Below, in pieces: positions 23,602 to 34,105 of a DNA stretch of 64,000 bases. A program made the translations under genes and the position numbers. The stretch is from positions 186,001-250,000 of the forward strand of contig JAIXUG010000028.1 of assembly GCA_027484105.1 (NCBI GenBank), written 5' to 3'. The stretch comes from Comamonadaceae bacterium (lineage in GTDB: Bacteria > Pseudomonadota > Gammaproteobacteria > Burkholderiales > Burkholderiaceae_C). The notes beneath the pieces were generated by a model, which did not search any database, was not told where the DNA came from, and saw only the letters and a program-made list of their open reading frames with translations. Positions within the stretch are counted from its first letter, which is position 1; each line of letters begins with the position of its first letter.

Positions 23602-24690
23602 TCAAGTGTCCTTGCTGACCTTGATGGTCGGGAACTTGCTGGAAAAGTCCTTGGCCTTGGCCGCGATCTTCACGGCGACCTGGCGGGCCACCGCCTTGTA
23701 AATATGGGCCACTTCGCCGTCGGGGTCGTTGACCACGGTGGGCTTGCCGCTATCGGCTTGCAAGCGGATCTGCATGTCCAATGGCAATGCGCCCAAATAG
23801 TCCATGCCATATTCAGCGGCCATTTTCTTGCCGCCGTCGGCACCAAAAATGTGTTCCACGTGGCCGCAATTCGTGCACACGTGCACCGCCATGTTTTCCA
23901 CCAAGCCCAAAATCGGCACGCCGACTTTCTCGAACATCTTCACGCCTTTCTTGGCGTCCAGCAGGGCAATGTCTTGCGGGGTGGTCACGATGACTGCGCC
24001 CGTCATGGGCACGCGCTGGCTCAAAGTGAGCTGGATGTCGCCGGTGCCGGGCGGCATGTCCACGATCAAATAATCGAGGTCTTTCCAGTTGGTTTGGCGC
24101 AGCAACTGCTCCAGGGCCTGCGTGGCCATGGGACCACGCCAGATCATGGCGTCGTCAGGGTTCACCAAAAAACCGATCGACATGACCTGCACGCCGTAGT
24201 TTTCCAGGGGCTCCATGGTCTTGCCATCTTCGCTGTCCGGACGGCCTTCGATGCCCATCATCATGGGCTGACTGGGGCCGTAAATGTCGGCATCCAGCAG
24301 GCCCACCTTGGCCCCCTCGGCCGCCAGCGCCAGCGCCAGGTTCACGGCAGTGGTGCTTTTGCCCACGCCACCTTTGCCCGAGGCCACCGCCACGATGTTT
24401 TTCACCTGCGGCAACAGCGCCACGCCACGCTGGGCGGCATGGGCGGTGATCTTGCTCGTGACGTTGGCCGACACGTTGGACACGCCCGCCACACCTTTGG
24501 CCGCGGCAATCAGTGCCTGACGAATGCCGGGGATCTGGCTCTTGGCGGGGTAACCGAGCTCCACATCAAAAGACACATCGCCGCCTTCGACTTGCAGATT
24601 TTTCAGGGTTTTGGTGGAAACGAAATCTTTGCCCGTGTTGGGGTCAATGACGGTTTGCAAGGCTTGGAGCAGTTGTTCTGAGGTGGCCAT
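23602..24690 (-). CDS. apbC: Iron-sulfur cluster carrier protein Mrp/ApbC
   Basis: A 362-residue P-loop NTPase of the Mrp/NBP35 family, which carries Fe-S clusters to apo-proteins in the cytoplasm. The N-terminal DUF59/MIP18 domain covers about residues 1-85. The deviant Walker A is GKGGVGKSTTAVNLA, followed by LLDADIYGPSQPMMMG. The cluster-binding CxxC is in HVCTNCGHVEHIFG. The ATG at 24690 has GGAGAGA-type purines 8-14 bases upstream. It diverges from the patatin-like gene at 24772. Confidence 0.96.
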   Translation of the reverse strand: MATSEQLLQALQTVIDPNTGKDFVSTKTLKNLQVEGGDVSFDVELGYPAKSQIPGIRQALIAAAKGVAGVSNVSANVTSKITAHAAQRGVALLPQVKNIVAVASGKGGVGKSTTAVNLALALAAEGAKVGLLDADIYGPSQPMMMGIEGRPDSEDGKTMEPLENYGVQVMSIGFLVNPDDAMIWRGPMATQALEQLLRQTNWKDLDYLIVDMPPGTGDIQLTLSQRVPMTGAVIVTTPQDIALLDAKKGVKMFEKVGVPILGLVENMAVHVCTNCGHVEHIFGADGGKKMAAEYGMDYLGALPLDMQIRLQADSGKPTVVNDPDGEVAHIYKAVARQVAVKIAAKAKDFSSKFPTIKVSKDT

Positions 24691-24771
24691 AGGAGAGATT
24701 TGAAAAAAAGTGGTGACAGTCTAACCAAGCACGGGTGTCCCCTGATTCCAAGAGGTCGAAACAACACTACT

Positions 24772-25992
24772 ATGACAAAAATGATGAATTCAACAGGTTT
24801 GATTCTTTCTGGGGGAGGTGCACGTGCTGCCTACCAAGTGGGCGTGTTGGCGGCCATTGCCCGCATGCGGCGCGCAGCAGGTGCTGCGCAGGGCAACCCT
24901 TTTCCTGTCATCTCGGGCACCTCTGCCGGGGCCATCAATGCCGCTTTTCTGGCCTGCCATGCGGACAATTTTGACGGTGCCATGGATGAGCTGGTCGAAG
25001 TTTGGCGACAGTTCCAAGTCGAACAGGTGTACCGCTCAGATGTCTTGGGCATGATCCGGTCAGGGGCTCGTTGGGTGTCTTTGCTGTCCTTCGGCTGGCT
25101 GATCACACAAAAACGGTTTCGCCCCAAATCCTTGCTCGACAACACCCCCTTGAGCCTGCTACTCAAGGAACGACTGGATCTGGACCGGCTACCCGCTTTG
25201 CTGGCTCAAGGACATCTGCAAGCTCTGGCCATCACAGCATCGAGTTACAGCACGGGCGAGCACGTGACTTTTTATGACAGCTGTCATGCTGTGACACCCT
25301 GGGTGAGGAACCAGCGTTTGTCACAGCATGGTCGCTTGACACACGCTCACTTGCTGGCAAGCTCGGCCATACCTTTCATTTTTCCGGCGATGCCACTTGA
25401 AGGCCCTCAAGGCAGCGCTTATTTTGGTGATGGCTCAATGCGGCAAACTGCACCCATTTCGCCCGCCATCCACCTGGGTGCAAGCAAAATTCTGGTGGTT
25501 GGAGCGGGTCGCATGCTCGAACCCAAGCAGCGGCTCGATCAAGAACCTGCCTACCCCTCGCTCGCCCACATCGCGGGCCATGCCCTTTCCAGCATTTTTC
25601 TTGACTCGCTGGCGGTCGATGTGGAGCGCATGCACCGCATCAACCAGACCTTGGCGCTCATTCCCGAAGAAAAACGCCAAAGCACCCACCTTCGACCCGT
25701 GGATTTGTTGTTGATCGCCCCGTCGCAACGGCTTGATGTCATCGCCGCCAAGCACGCGCAGGCCCTGCCCCAAACTGTCAAAAGTCTCCTGCGCACCTTG
25801 GGGGCCAGCCCAACCTCCTCCCAGGGCCAAGGGAACGCCCTCGTGAGTTACCTGTTGTTTGAAGCGGCCTACACGAGCGAACTGATCCAACTCGGAGAGG
25901 CCGATGCATGGGCACAGCGAGAGGACATCCACCGATTTTTCGGCTGGACCACGCCCGCCAGACCGCCGACTGATACCGCAGGGCCTTTCTGA
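24772..25992 (+). CDS. Patatin-like phospholipase (paralogue 1)
   Basis: A 406-residue patatin-family acyl hydrolase. The oxyanion glycines are in [13 protein letters not shown], the nucleophile serine in [14 protein letters not shown], and the dyad aspartate in [16 protein letters not shown]. No signal peptide or membrane helix is evident, so it is probably cytoplasmic. The frame opens at 24700; ATG at 24772 or 24781 gives the family start, with no strong ribosome site for either. A second gene of the same subfamily lies at 51213 with matching motifs and length. Substrate is unknown; bacterial relatives act on phospholipids or storage polyesters. Confidence 0.9.
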   Translation: MTKMMNSTGLILSGGGARAAYQVGVLAAIARMRRAAGAAQGNPFPVISGTSAGAINAAFLACHADNFDGAMDELVEVWRQFQVEQVYRSDVLGMIRSGARWVSLLSFGWLITQKRFRPKSLLDNTPLSLLLKERLDLDRLPALLAQGHLQALAITASSYSTGEHVTFYDSCHAVTPWVRNQRLSQHGRLTHAHLLASSAIPFIFPAMPLEGPQGSAYFGDGSMRQTAPISPAIHLGASKILVVGAGRMLEPKQRLDQEPAYPSLAHIAGHALSSIFLDSLAVDVERMHRINQTLALIPEEKRQSTHLRPVDLLLIAPSQRLDVIAAKHAQALPQTVKSLLRTLGASPTSSQGQGNALVSYLLFEAAYTSELIQLGEADAWAQREDIHRFFGWTTPARPPTDTAGPF

Positions 25993-26053
25993 GCCAGGCA
26001 GCCAAGCATCTAAAATCATTGGCTTGCCCTCTGGGCTCATCGCCACACCTGAT

Positions 26054-28135
26054 ATGTCCAAGCGCCAACTCTTTGTCACCACCGCACTGCCCTACGCCAA
26101 CGGCAATTTCCACATCGGCCACATCATGGAATACATCCAGGCCGACATCTGGGTGCGGTTCCAGCGCATGCAGGGCCATGCGGTGAACTTTGTGGGCGCC
26201 GACGACACGCACGGCGCGCCCATCATGATCGCCGCCGAAAAAGCGGGCAAGACGCCCCAGCAGTTCGTGGCCGACATCGCCGCGGGCCGCAAGCCCTATT
26301 TGGACGGTTTTCACATCCAGTTCGACAACTGGCACAGCACCGATGCGCCCGAAAACCACGAGCTGGCGCGCCAGATTTACCGTGATCTGCGTGACATTTC
26401 GGCTGCCGACGGCGGCTCGCTGATCGAAGTGCGTGCCGTGGAGCAGTTCTTTGACCCGCAAAAGAACATGTTTTTGCCCGACCGCTTCATCAAAGGCGAG
26501 TGCCCCAAATGCCACGCCAAAGACCAGTACGGCGACAACTGCGAAGTCTGCGGCGCGGTCTACGCCCCCACCGACCTGATCAACCCCTTCTCGGCCCTGT
26601 CAGGTGCCAAGCCTGAACTGAAGACCTCGGAACACTTTTTCTTCAAATTGTCGGACCCGCGTTGCGTGGACTTTTTGAGCCAATGGACCCAAGACGGCAA
26701 GCTGCAGCCCGAGGTAGCCAACAAGGTCAAAGAGTGGTTTTCGGTGCGCACCAACCCCGACGGCACGACCAGCGAAGGCCTGGGCGACTGGGACATCTCC
26801 CGCGACGCCCCCTACTTCGGCATCGAGATCCCCGACGCACCGGGCAAGTACTTTTATGTGTGGCTCGACGCGCCTGTGGGCTACCTGGCCTCGCTCAAGA
26901 ACCTGCTGGACAAGCGCGGCGAGGACTACCACGCCTACATGGCCAACCCCGCGCTGGAGCAATACCACTTCATCGGCAAAGACATCGTGACCTTCCACAC
27001 GCTGTTCTGGCCCGCGATGCTGCATTTCTCGGGCAGAAAAACGCCCAACAGCATCTTCGTGCACGGCTTCTTGACGGTGAACAACGGCGAGAAGATGAGC
27101 AAGAGCCGCGGCACGGGCCTGGACCCGCTCAAGTATTTGAGCCTGGGCATGAACCCCGAGTGGCTGCGCTACTACCTCGCGGCCAAACTCTCAGCCCGCA
27201 ACGAAGACATCGACTTCAACGCCGAAGACTTCATGGCACGGGTCAACAGCGATTTGATCGGCAAATTCGTCAACATCGCTTCCCGTTCGGCCGGCTTCAT
27301 TGCCAAGCGTTTTGGCGGCCAACTTGGCCCCGTGAGCGCCGACGGCCAAGCTTTGCTGTCGGCCTTGCAAGCGGCCGCGCCCAGCGTTGCTGCTTTCTAC
27401 GACCAGCGCGAATACGCCAAAGCTCTGCGCGAAATCATGCTGCTGACCGACAAGGTCAACAGCTACGTGGACCAAAATAAACCCTGGGATTTGGCCAAAC
27501 AAGAAGGCCAAGACGCCCGCTTGCACGACGTGTGCACCACTTGCATTGAAGCGTTCCGACTGCTGAGTCTGCAGCTCAAACCCGTTTTGCCGGCTTTGGC
27601 CGCACAGGTCGAGGCCTTCTTGAACGTGGCACCCTTCACCTTTGCCCAAGCACAACAACTGCTGGGCGCAGGCCACCCCATCAACGCCTACCAACACCTG
27701 ATGCAACGGGTCACACCCGAGCAACTCGACGCCCTGTTTGAGCCACCGGCTGTGGTGGAAGAAAAAGTCACGCCGGGCGGCGAAGACATCGCCCCCACCA
27801 TCGGCATCGACGACTTTGCCAAGGTCGATTTGCGCATCGCCCAGATCGTCAACTGCGAAGCCGTGGAGGGCTCGGTCAAGCTCTTGCGACTGACGCTGGA
27901 CGTGGGCGAAGGCCGTATGCGGAATGTCTTTTCAGGCATCGCCAGCATGTACAAGCCCGAAGACCTGGTGGGCAAGCTCACCGTGATGGTGGCCAACCTG
28001 GCGCCACGCAAGATGAAGTTCGGTGTGTCCGAAGGCATGGTGCTGGCCGCCAGCCACGCCGATGAGAAGACGGACGCCGGCATTTACGTGCTGCACCCCT
28101 GGCCAGGCGCCAAGCCCGGCATGCGCATCCACTGA
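26054..28135 (+). CDS. metG: Methionyl-tRNA synthetase
   Basis: A 693-residue class I synthetase that charges tRNA-Met. The HIGH motif is in [20 protein letters not shown] in [13 protein letters not shown], and a zinc knuckle in [19 protein letters not shown]. The C-terminal 110 residues form the Trbp111-like tRNA-binding domain ([20 protein letters not shown]), which makes the dimer. ATG at 26054 gives the normal N terminus [17 protein letters not shown]; the longer frame overlaps the patatin-like gene. No strong ribosome site precedes it. Confidence 0.98.
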   Translation: MSKRQLFVTTALPYANGNFHIGHIMEYIQADIWVRFQRMQGHAVNFVGADDTHGAPIMIAAEKAGKTPQQFVADIAAGRKPYLDGFHIQFDNWHSTDAPENHELARQIYRDLRDISAADGGSLIEVRAVEQFFDPQKNMFLPDRFIKGECPKCHAKDQYGDNCEVCGAVYAPTDLINPFSALSGAKPELKTSEHFFFKLSDPRCVDFLSQWTQDGKLQPEVANKVKEWFSVRTNPDGTTSEGLGDWDISRDAPYFGIEIPDAPGKYFYVWLDAPVGYLASLKNLLDKRGEDYHAYMANPALEQYHFIGKDIVTFHTLFWPAMLHFSGRKTPNSIFVHGFLTVNNGEKMSKSRGTGLDPLKYLSLGMNPEWLRYYLAAKLSARNEDIDFNAEDFMARVNSDLIGKFVNIASRSAGFIAKRFGGQLGPVSADGQALLSALQAAAPSVAAFYDQREYAKALREIMLLTDKVNSYVDQNKPWDLAKQEGQDARLHDVCTTCIEAFRLLSLQLKPVLPALAAQVEAFLNVAPFTFAQAQQLLGAGHPINAYQHLMQRVTPEQLDALFEPPAVVEEKVTPGGEDIAPTIGIDDFAKVDLRIAQIVNCEAVEGSVKLLRLTLDVGEGRMRNVFSGIASMYKPEDLVGKLTVMVANLAPRKMKFGVSEGMVLAASHADEKTDAGIYVLHPWPGAKPGMRIH

Positions 28136-28184
28136 GGCCCCAACCTGCCAAGGCACTGGCGGGCAGAGGAGTAACATCCCCGGC

Positions 28185-29828
28185 ATGTTTCCAGGTTTAC
28201 CGCCTCTGGCGCCCTTTCGCCCTCGCTTGCTGCAAGACCTGCGGGGCTACACCAAACAAAAATTCGCGCTCGATGTGGGTGCTGGTGCCACGGTCGGCAT
28301 CGTGGCCCTGCCTTTGGCCATGGCTTTTGCGATCGCCAGCGGCCTCAAACCCGAAGCGGGTTTGTGGACGGCCATCATCGCGGGCTTTTTGATCTCGGCC
28401 TTGGGCGGCACCTCGGTGCAAATTGGTGGTCCGGCAGGTGCCTTCATCGTCATCGTCTACGGCATCGTCGAGCGCTACGGCTTGGCCAACCTGTTGATCT
28501 CGACCGTGAGTGCGGGTGTGCTGCTCTTCTTGCTGGGCTGGTTGCGCTTGGGCACCTTGGTGCGCTACGTACCGGTGAGCGTGGTGATTGGATTTACCAA
28601 CGGGATTGCTGTCCTCGTGGGCCTCTCACAGCTGCGCGATGCCATGGGCCTGCAGGTGGACAAAATGCCGGCGGACTTCTTCAGCCAAATCGGCACGCTT
28701 GTCAGCGCCATCGGCAGCTTTAACCCCTACGCCTTTGGTTTGGCCATGGTGAGTGTGCTGGGCCTCTTCATCTGGCCGCGCTTGTGGGCGGTGGACTCGC
28801 AGTTTCGAAAGCAGATCGACAACATTCAAGGCATCAGCGCACTCAAAGCCACGTCACGCCTGCCAGGCCCGGTCATTGCGCTGATCTCCTTGTCCTTGTT
28901 GGCTTGGGTGCTGAGCTTGCCGGTGGAGACCATCGGTTCACGCTTTGGCGGCATCCCTCAAGGCTTGCCGGTGTTTCAATGGCCCGCCTTTTCTTGGGAA
29001 ACCGTCAAGCAGCTTGTGGCACCTACGGTGACCATTGCCTTGCTGGGCGCGATTGAGTCGCTCCTGTGTGCACGCGTGGCCGACCAGCTGAGCGCTTCGC
29101 CCAAACACGACCCCAACCAAGAACTCATGGCGCAAGGGATTGCCAACACCGTGGTGCCGTTTTTTGGCGGCATGCCCGCTACCGGCACGGTGGCCCGCAC
29201 GGTGACCAACATCCGAGCGGGCGCGCTCTCACCCGTCGCAGGCATCGTGCACGCCGCGACCCTGGCCGCCGTGGTCTTGCTGGCCGCGCCCTTGGCCATG
29301 CACATCCCATTGGCGGTGTTGGCCGGTGTGTTGCTGTTCGTGGCCTGGAACATGGGCGAATGGCGCGAATTTGCCCGCCTCAAACAGTTCAGCAACCACT
29401 ACCGCATCATGCTGCTGTCGACCTTTGTCCTCACCATCGTGTTCGACCTGACCGTGGCCGTGGAACTGGGCATGGTCTTGGCCATCGTGCTCTTTGTGCG
29501 CCGCCAAAGCGCTTTGTTCAGCGCCGACATCGATGAGCATCAGGAGCAACGCATCGAAGGCCGTTTGTATGGAGCGCTGTTTTTTGGCTCAGTGGCCAAA
29601 CTCGATGCGCTGCAGCACGCCGCCGATACGACGAACGACGCACTCGTGATGCGCTTGGACGCGCGCCATCTGATTTCACTGGACACCTCTGGGCTGGATG
29701 CTTTGGAGCAATTGCAGCGCAGCCTGGGCAAACACGGCGGCCGCTTGGTGCTGCGTGGACTGCAGGCCCAACCACGGTCTTTGCTGGAGCGTTCGGGTTT
29801 TGCCCAGCACATTGATCTGGAAGACTGA
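28185..29828 (+). CDS. SulP/SLC26-family anion transporter with STAS domain
   Basis: A 547-residue inner-membrane protein. Ten or more hydrophobic segments span about residues 30-425, including the SulP signature region GGTSVQIGGPAGAFIV. The C-terminal 110 residues form a cytoplasmic STAS domain with LDARHLISLDTSGLDALEQL. SulP proteins move sulfate, bicarbonate or dicarboxylates; the anion cannot be told here. The ATG at 28185 is 49 bases after metG, with GAGGAG unusually far (14 bases) upstream. Confidence 0.92.
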   Translation: MFPGLPPLAPFRPRLLQDLRGYTKQKFALDVGAGATVGIVALPLAMAFAIASGLKPEAGLWTAIIAGFLISALGGTSVQIGGPAGAFIVIVYGIVERYGLANLLISTVSAGVLLFLLGWLRLGTLVRYVPVSVVIGFTNGIAVLVGLSQLRDAMGLQVDKMPADFFSQIGTLVSAIGSFNPYAFGLAMVSVLGLFIWPRLWAVDSQFRKQIDNIQGISALKATSRLPGPVIALISLSLLAWVLSLPVETIGSRFGGIPQGLPVFQWPAFSWETVKQLVAPTVTIALLGAIESLLCARVADQLSASPKHDPNQELMAQGIANTVVPFFGGMPATGTVARTVTNIRAGALSPVAGIVHAATLAAVVLLAAPLAMHIPLAVLAGVLLFVAWNMGEWREFARLKQFSNHYRIMLLSTFVLTIVFDLTVAVELGMVLAIVLFVRRQSALFSADIDEHQEQRIEGRLYGALFFGSVAKLDALQHAADTTNDALVMRLDARHLISLDTSGLDALEQLQRSLGKHGGRLVLRGLQAQPRSLLERSGFAQHIDLED

Positions 29829-29935
29829 AACCAGGGTCACAAACAGGTCGGTGCACAAAACGTCCAGCCACCGAAAAAGCCGCTCCAGCGAAGCCCTGAC
29901 CCCTTAAAATGGCGGTTTTCCCCGACAGGCCTGCC

Positions 29936-30139
29936 ATGTTCCCTTTTGCCCGCCCGCATTACACCTCTGACACCACCCAGTTCCTGGAACGCCTCAAAAC
30001 CGAGCATCCCGAGTTGGAAGCACAGCAACGCCAAGGGCGCGCCTTGTTGTGGGACACCGGCATGGACGCGCAATTTCAGGCCAATGCCAAAGCTGCGCGC
30101 GTGCCTCAACAACCCTACGTCTACCAAACCAAGGCTTGA
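29936..30139 (+). CDS. DUF3460 family small protein
   Basis: A 67-residue soluble protein of the DUF3460 family, whose function is unknown. The motif HPELEAQQRQGRALLWD and the end RVPQQPYVYQTKA are the family marks. ATG at 29936 (MFPFARPHYTSD) is preferred to the in-frame ATG at 29909 because family members start close to the H/YYxSD segment. It stands 16 bases before scpA, a neighbourhood seen across Burkholderiales. Confidence 0.85.
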   Translation: MFPFARPHYTSDTTQFLERLKTEHPELEAQQRQGRALLWDTGMDAQFQANAKAARVPQQPYVYQTKA

Positions 30140-30155
30140 GTAGGCAGGCCCTGGC

Positions 30156-31007
30156 ATGAGTTCTGCCTTGCCCGAAAACGACCTCTCTCCAGAAGGTGTG
30201 GAGGCGTCTCTGCCCGTGGTGGTGGACAACGTGGCCGTGGCACGCCTGTATGGCGAGCCGCTGTTTTCCATGCCTCGGGATTTGTACATCCCGCCAGACG
30301 CACTGGAAGTTTTCTTGGAAGCCTTTGAAGGCCCCCTGGACTTGTTGCTCTACCTGATCCGGAAACAGAATTTCAACATCCTGGATATCCCCATGGCTGG
30401 CGTGACACGCCAGTACCTGAGCTATGTGGATGAAATCCGCCTGCACAACCTCGAGTTGGCCGCCGAATACCTGCTGATGGCGGCCATGCTGATCGAAATC
30501 AAGTCACGCATGCTGCTGCCGCCCAAACGGGCGGCCGATGGCGAAGAAGCCGAGGACCCCCGTGCAGAACTGGTGCGCCGCCTGCTTGAATACGAGCAAA
30601 TGAAGCTCGCTTCGATGGCATTGAACGCGATTCCGCAATACGGACGGGATTTTTTGCAGGCGCAGGTTTACATGGAGCAAAGTCTGCAGCCGCGTTTTCC
30701 GGATGTCAGCATGGACGAATTGCAATCGGCCTGGCGCGACATCCTCAAACGGGCCAACCTGGTGCAGCACCACAAGATCAGCCGCGAAGAACTGAGCGTG
30801 CGCGAACACATGAGCATCGTGCTCAAACACTTGCAAGGTCGCAAATTTGTCGAATTCGAACACTTGTTTGACCCCAGCTTGGGCACCCCTGTCTTGGTGG
30901 TGACCTTCATTGCCCTGCTGGAATTGGCCAAAGAAACCCTGATCGAAATTACCCAAGCGGAAGCTTTTGCGCCCATCTACGTCAGACTGGCTTACACGCC
31001 CCATTGA
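30156..31007 (+). CDS. scpA: Segregation and condensation protein A
   Basis: A 283-residue kleisin that bridges SMC heads in the chromosome-condensing complex with ScpB. The N-terminal part has [20 protein letters not shown] and [20 protein letters not shown], typical of ScpA. The C-terminal winged helix ends [13 protein letters not shown]...[13 protein letters not shown] 45-residue N-terminal extension precedes the conserved core. It lies between the DUF3460 gene and panB; scpB is not in the window. Confidence 0.95.
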   Translation: MSSALPENDLSPEGVEASLPVVVDNVAVARLYGEPLFSMPRDLYIPPDALEVFLEAFEGPLDLLLYLIRKQNFNILDIPMAGVTRQYLSYVDEIRLHNLELAAEYLLMAAMLIEIKSRMLLPPKRAADGEEAEDPRAELVRRLLEYEQMKLASMALNAIPQYGRDFLQAQVYMEQSLQPRFPDVSMDELQSAWRDILKRANLVQHHKISREELSVREHMSIVLKHLQGRKFVEFEHLFDPSLGTPVLVVTFIALLELAKETLIEITQAEAFAPIYVRLAYTPH

Positions 31008-31042
31008 TCGGGCGCCTTGCCCCGACCTCGAAAGCCTCGCCC

Positions 31043-31912
31043 ATGACCGCATCCACCGTCACACCGTACGGCACCCTGCCACCGGCTTCGCCCGTGGCCG
31101 CGCGCAAACCCATCAGTCTGCCCCGCCTGAACGAAATGCGCGAGCGGGGTGAAAAAATCACCATGCTCACGGCCTACGATGCCACCTTTGCCGCGGTCGC
31201 AGATGCCGCTGGCGTGGAATGCATTTTGGTTGGCGACTCCCTGGGCATGGTGTGCCAGGGATTGCCCAGCACCGTGGGGGTGAGTCTGGACACCATGCGC
31301 TACCACACCGAAAGTGTGGCCCGTGGTGTTCGGCGTGTACAAGGCACCAGCTGGATCATCGGCGATTTGCCCTTTGGCAGCTATCAGGCGTCTCGCGAAC
31401 AAGCCCTGCACAGCGCCACCGTGCTCATGCAGGCAGGTGCGCACATGGTCAAGCTCGAAGGTGGCGGCTGGACCACCGAGACGGTTCGGTTTTTGGTCGA
31501 ACGGGGCATTCCGGTCTGTGCCCATCTCGGTCTGACCCCGCAAACCGTCCACGCCTTGGGCGGCTACCGCGTTCAGGGCCGGGGCGACACAGCGGACAAA
31601 TTGCGCCAAGAAGCCCTGGCTCTGCAAGACGCAGGCGCCAGCATGCTTGTGCTGGAAATGGTGCCTTCTGCGCTGGCTGCAGAGCTCACCCTGGCCCTGA
31701 CTCGCTGCCACACCATTGGCATTGGTGCGGGCAAGGGCACCGCAGGCCAGGTCTTGGTGATGCACGACATGCTGGGCATCAACCTGGGCAAGAACCCCAA
31801 GTTCGTGCGCAATTTCATGGTCGGCCAAGGCAGTGTGCTCGAAGCCATGAGCGCCTATGTGCATGCCGTCAAGGACGGCAGCTTTCCTGACAACGCCTTG
31901 CACGCCTGGTAA
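31043..31912 (+). CDS. panB: 3-methyl-2-oxobutanoate hydroxymethyltransferase
   Basis: A 289-residue class II enzyme that adds a hydroxymethyl group from methylene-THF to 2-oxoisovalerate, giving ketopantoate for coenzyme A synthesis. Seen are [16 protein letters not shown], the metal-site region [22 protein letters not shown] and [18 protein letters not shown]. The segment usually read IGIGAGxxCDGQVLV is [15 protein letters not shown] here. ATG at 31043 is used; a TTG at 31004 would overlap the scpA stop. Confidence 0.96.
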   Translation: MTASTVTPYGTLPPASPVAARKPISLPRLNEMRERGEKITMLTAYDATFAAVADAAGVECILVGDSLGMVCQGLPSTVGVSLDTMRYHTESVARGVRRVQGTSWIIGDLPFGSYQASREQALHSATVLMQAGAHMVKLEGGGWTTETVRFLVERGIPVCAHLGLTPQTVHALGGYRVQGRGDTADKLRQEALALQDAGASMLVLEMVPSALAAELTLALTRCHTIGIGAGKGTAGQVLVMHDMLGINLGKNPKFVRNFMVGQGSVLEAMSAYVHAVKDGSFPDNALHAW

Positions 31913-31926
31913 AGGCTGTTCATCCC

Positions 31927-32775
31927 ATGCTCATCGCCCGATCGATCGCCGAACTGCGCCAACACCTGGCCCCCTGCCATCGCCCCGCTTTTGTGCCCAC
32001 CATGGGCAACCTGCACGCCGGTCATATCCAGCTGATCGAACACGCCAAACCCCAAGGCGATTGCACGGTGGCCAGCATCTTCGTGAACCGTCTTCAGTTT
32101 TTGCCGCACGAGGACTTTGACAGTTACCCCCGCACCTGGGAGGCCGATTGCGCCAAACTGCAGGCGGCTGGCTGCGATGTGCTGTTTGCGCCGCGCGAAA
32201 CCGACCTCTATCCGGAAACCCAAACCGTCAAGGTGCATGCCGACCCGGCGCTGGGCAACATCCTCGAGGGAGAATTTCGGCCCGGGTTCTTCACAGGGGT
32301 CTCCACGGTGGTCATGAAACTTTTCATGAGCGTGTTTGCAGGCAAATCTCAGGGTGTGGCCGTGTTTGGCAAGAAAGACTACCAGCAGCTCTTGGTGATC
32401 CGGCAAATGGTGCGCCAGTTTGCCCTGCCGATGGAAGTGACAGGGGTGAACACCTGCCGCGCCGAAGACGGGTTGGCTCTGAGCTCGCGCAACGGCTACT
32501 TGAGCGCCTCTGAACGGACCGAAGCCTTGCAACTGAGTCTGGCCCTGCGCGCCTTGGGCCGCGATGCATTGGCCGCCACCCACGCCCTGGCTGCCCAACT
32601 GCCCCATCTGGAGGCCAAGGCCATGGAAGGTCTGCGCCAAAGGGGTTGGCAACCCGACTACCTCACCGTCCGTCGTCGCCACGACCTGCAAGCGCCTCAA
32701 GCCGGTGATGCTCTGGTGGTGTTGGGTGCAGCGAAGTTGGGCACCACCCGCCTGATTGACAACTTTGAAGTTTGA
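31927..32775 (+). CDS. panC: Pantothenate synthetase
   Basis: A 282-residue ligase joining pantoate and beta-alanine with ATP. The HIGH-type motif is PTMGNLHAGHIQLIEHA, followed by SIFVNRLQFLPHEDFDSYPRT and the KMSKS-equivalent region ALSSRNGYLS. It starts 14 bases after panB, so both pantothenate genes share a transcript. Its last codons and stop fall inside three exact tandem copies of TTTGAAG. Confidence 0.97.
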   Translation: MLIARSIAELRQHLAPCHRPAFVPTMGNLHAGHIQLIEHAKPQGDCTVASIFVNRLQFLPHEDFDSYPRTWEADCAKLQAAGCDVLFAPRETDLYPETQTVKVHADPALGNILEGEFRPGFFTGVSTVVMKLFMSVFAGKSQGVAVFGKKDYQQLLVIRQMVRQFALPMEVTGVNTCRAEDGLALSSRNGYLSASERTEALQLSLALRALGRDALAATHALAAQLPHLEAKAMEGLRQRGWQPDYLTVRRRHDLQAPQAGDALVVLGAAKLGTTRLIDNFEV

Positions 32776-32784
32776 AGTTTGAAG
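32764..32784 (+). repeat. Three tandem copies of TTTGAAG across the panC stop
   Basis: TTTGAAG occurs at 32764-32770, 32771-32777 and 32778-32784. The panC stop TGA is at 32773-32775. Because the unit is 7 bases, loss or gain of one copy would change the frame at the very end of PanC. Confidence 0.9.
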
Positions 32785-32795
32785 GACCGCAAGCC

Positions 32796-33374
32796 TCAGT
32801 GGCTGCGACCGCTTCTGAACATGCCGTGTGTTTTGCGGCTGAGCACGCCTTGCGCGGCCAACTTGTTCATCGACGGACTGGCATGGGCATGGGTGATGGC
32901 CATGCCCAAAGCATCGGCGGCGTCTTGTCGGGGCAGCACGGGCAATTGCAACAGGCGCTTGACCATTTCCTGAATCTGCGATTTGGCGGCGCGGCCGTGT
33001 CCAGTCACCGACTGCTTCATCTGCAGGGCGGTGTATTCGGCCACCGGCAGGCCGCACGAGACCAACGCCGTGACGCAACAGCCACGGGCCTGGCCCAAGA
33101 GCAAGGTGGCTTGCGGGTTAATGTTGACGAACACGATCTCCACCGAAGCCACATCGGGTTGGTAGCGTTCGGTGATTTCACGAATCCCGTCGTAAATCAC
33201 TTTGAGCCGAGCGGGCAAATTGCCCATTTCTTCCCGGGTCGTTTCGATCACGCCACTGGCCACGTATTGCAAACGGGAACCGGTGATGTCAATCACGCCA
33301 AACCCCGTGGTTTGCAAGCCAGGGTCGATCCCCAAAATGCGCAAAGGTGAAGGCGTGGCTGTGGTCAGGCTCAT
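32796..33374 (-). CDS. ruvC: Holliday junction resolvase RuvC
   Basis: A 192-residue endonuclease that cuts four-way junctions during recombination. Acidic catalytic residues are seen in [14 protein letters not shown] (Asp), [10 protein letters not shown] (Glu) and [15 protein letters not shown] (Asp). The ATG overlaps the mtgA stop by 4 bases. It is the last gene of the long minus-strand run and converges on panC with a 20-base gap. ruvA and ruvB are not in the window. Confidence 0.96.
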   Translation of the reverse strand: MSLTTATPSPLRILGIDPGLQTTGFGVIDITGSRLQYVASGVIETTREEMGNLPARLKVIYDGIREITERYQPDVASVEIVFVNINPQATLLLGQARGCCVTALVSCGLPVAEYTALQMKQSVTGHGRAAKSQIQEMVKRLLQLPVLPRQDAADALGMAITHAHASPSMNKLAAQGVLSRKTHGMFRSGRSH

Positions 33375-34102
33375 GGCAACACCACATCGTTCATGCGGCC
33401 CATGATGGTCTCTGCACGCTGAGCCAAGTAGGGCGACTGGGGCAGTTTTTCAAAATGGCGCGGCCGGGGCAACATGACCGCGAGACGGGCTGACTCCCAT
33501 GCACTGAGTTTGACCGCGCTCTTGCGAAAGTAATGCTGCGCTGCCGCTTCAATGCCAAAGACGCCCTCACCCCACTCGACATTGTTGAGGTAGATTTCCA
33601 GAATGCGTTTTTTGCTCAAGAAAATCTCCAGTGTCAGCGTCATCAGCAACTCCTGACCTTTGCGCACCAAGGTGCGTTCGCCAGACAGAAAAAGGTTTTT
33701 GGCCAGTTGCTGGGTGATGGTCGAGCCTCCAACGATTTTCACCGCAAGCGCTTGGTCGGGCTGCTTTTGGGCACGCTTTTCAGCTTGGGCTTTGGCTTTG
33801 GCATTTTTTTCCCAGGCGCTTTCCAGCGATTGCCACCAGACACCCTGGTGCTGTGTGAACGCAGCATCCTCAGAGGCCACGACTGCACGCTGCAGTTTGG
33901 CGCTCATGTCGCGCCATGCGATCGGCTCCTGGCGCCACGGCAATTGCCCCTGGCGGGTCACAATTTGCCAGGCCTGTGAGCGCTGGAAAGTGGTGGACTC
34001 AGGCATGACCCAATTCATGCTCGCTATCCGCAATACAAAAAACAGCTGCAAGCCCAGAAAGGCCAAGAGCAGGAGCATCAACCAACGTCCCAATGCACGC
34101 AT
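33371..34102 (-). CDS. mtgA: Monofunctional biosynthetic peptidoglycan transglycosylase
   Basis: A 243-residue GT51 enzyme polymerising lipid II into glycan chains at the inner membrane. One N-terminal signal-anchor helix ([17 protein letters not shown]) is followed by the catalytic motif [12 protein letters not shown] and then [22 protein letters not shown] and [16 protein letters not shown]. An unusual Lys/Ala/Gln-rich insert ([17 protein letters not shown]) lies between the first two motifs. It starts 3 bases after the RNase II-family gene and overlaps ruvC. Confidence 0.96.
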   Translation of the reverse strand: MRALGRWLMLLLLAFLGLQLFFVLRIASMNWVMPESTTFQRSQAWQIVTRQGQLPWRQEPIAWRDMSAKLQRAVVASEDAAFTQHQGVWWQSLESAWEKNAKAKAQAEKRAQKQPDQALAVKIVGGSTITQQLAKNLFLSGERTLVRKGQELLMTLTLEIFLSKKRILEIYLNNVEWGEGVFGIEAAAQHYFRKSAVKLSAWESARLAVMLPRPRHFEKLPQSPYLAQRAETIMGRMNDVVLP

Positions 34103-34105
34103 GGC

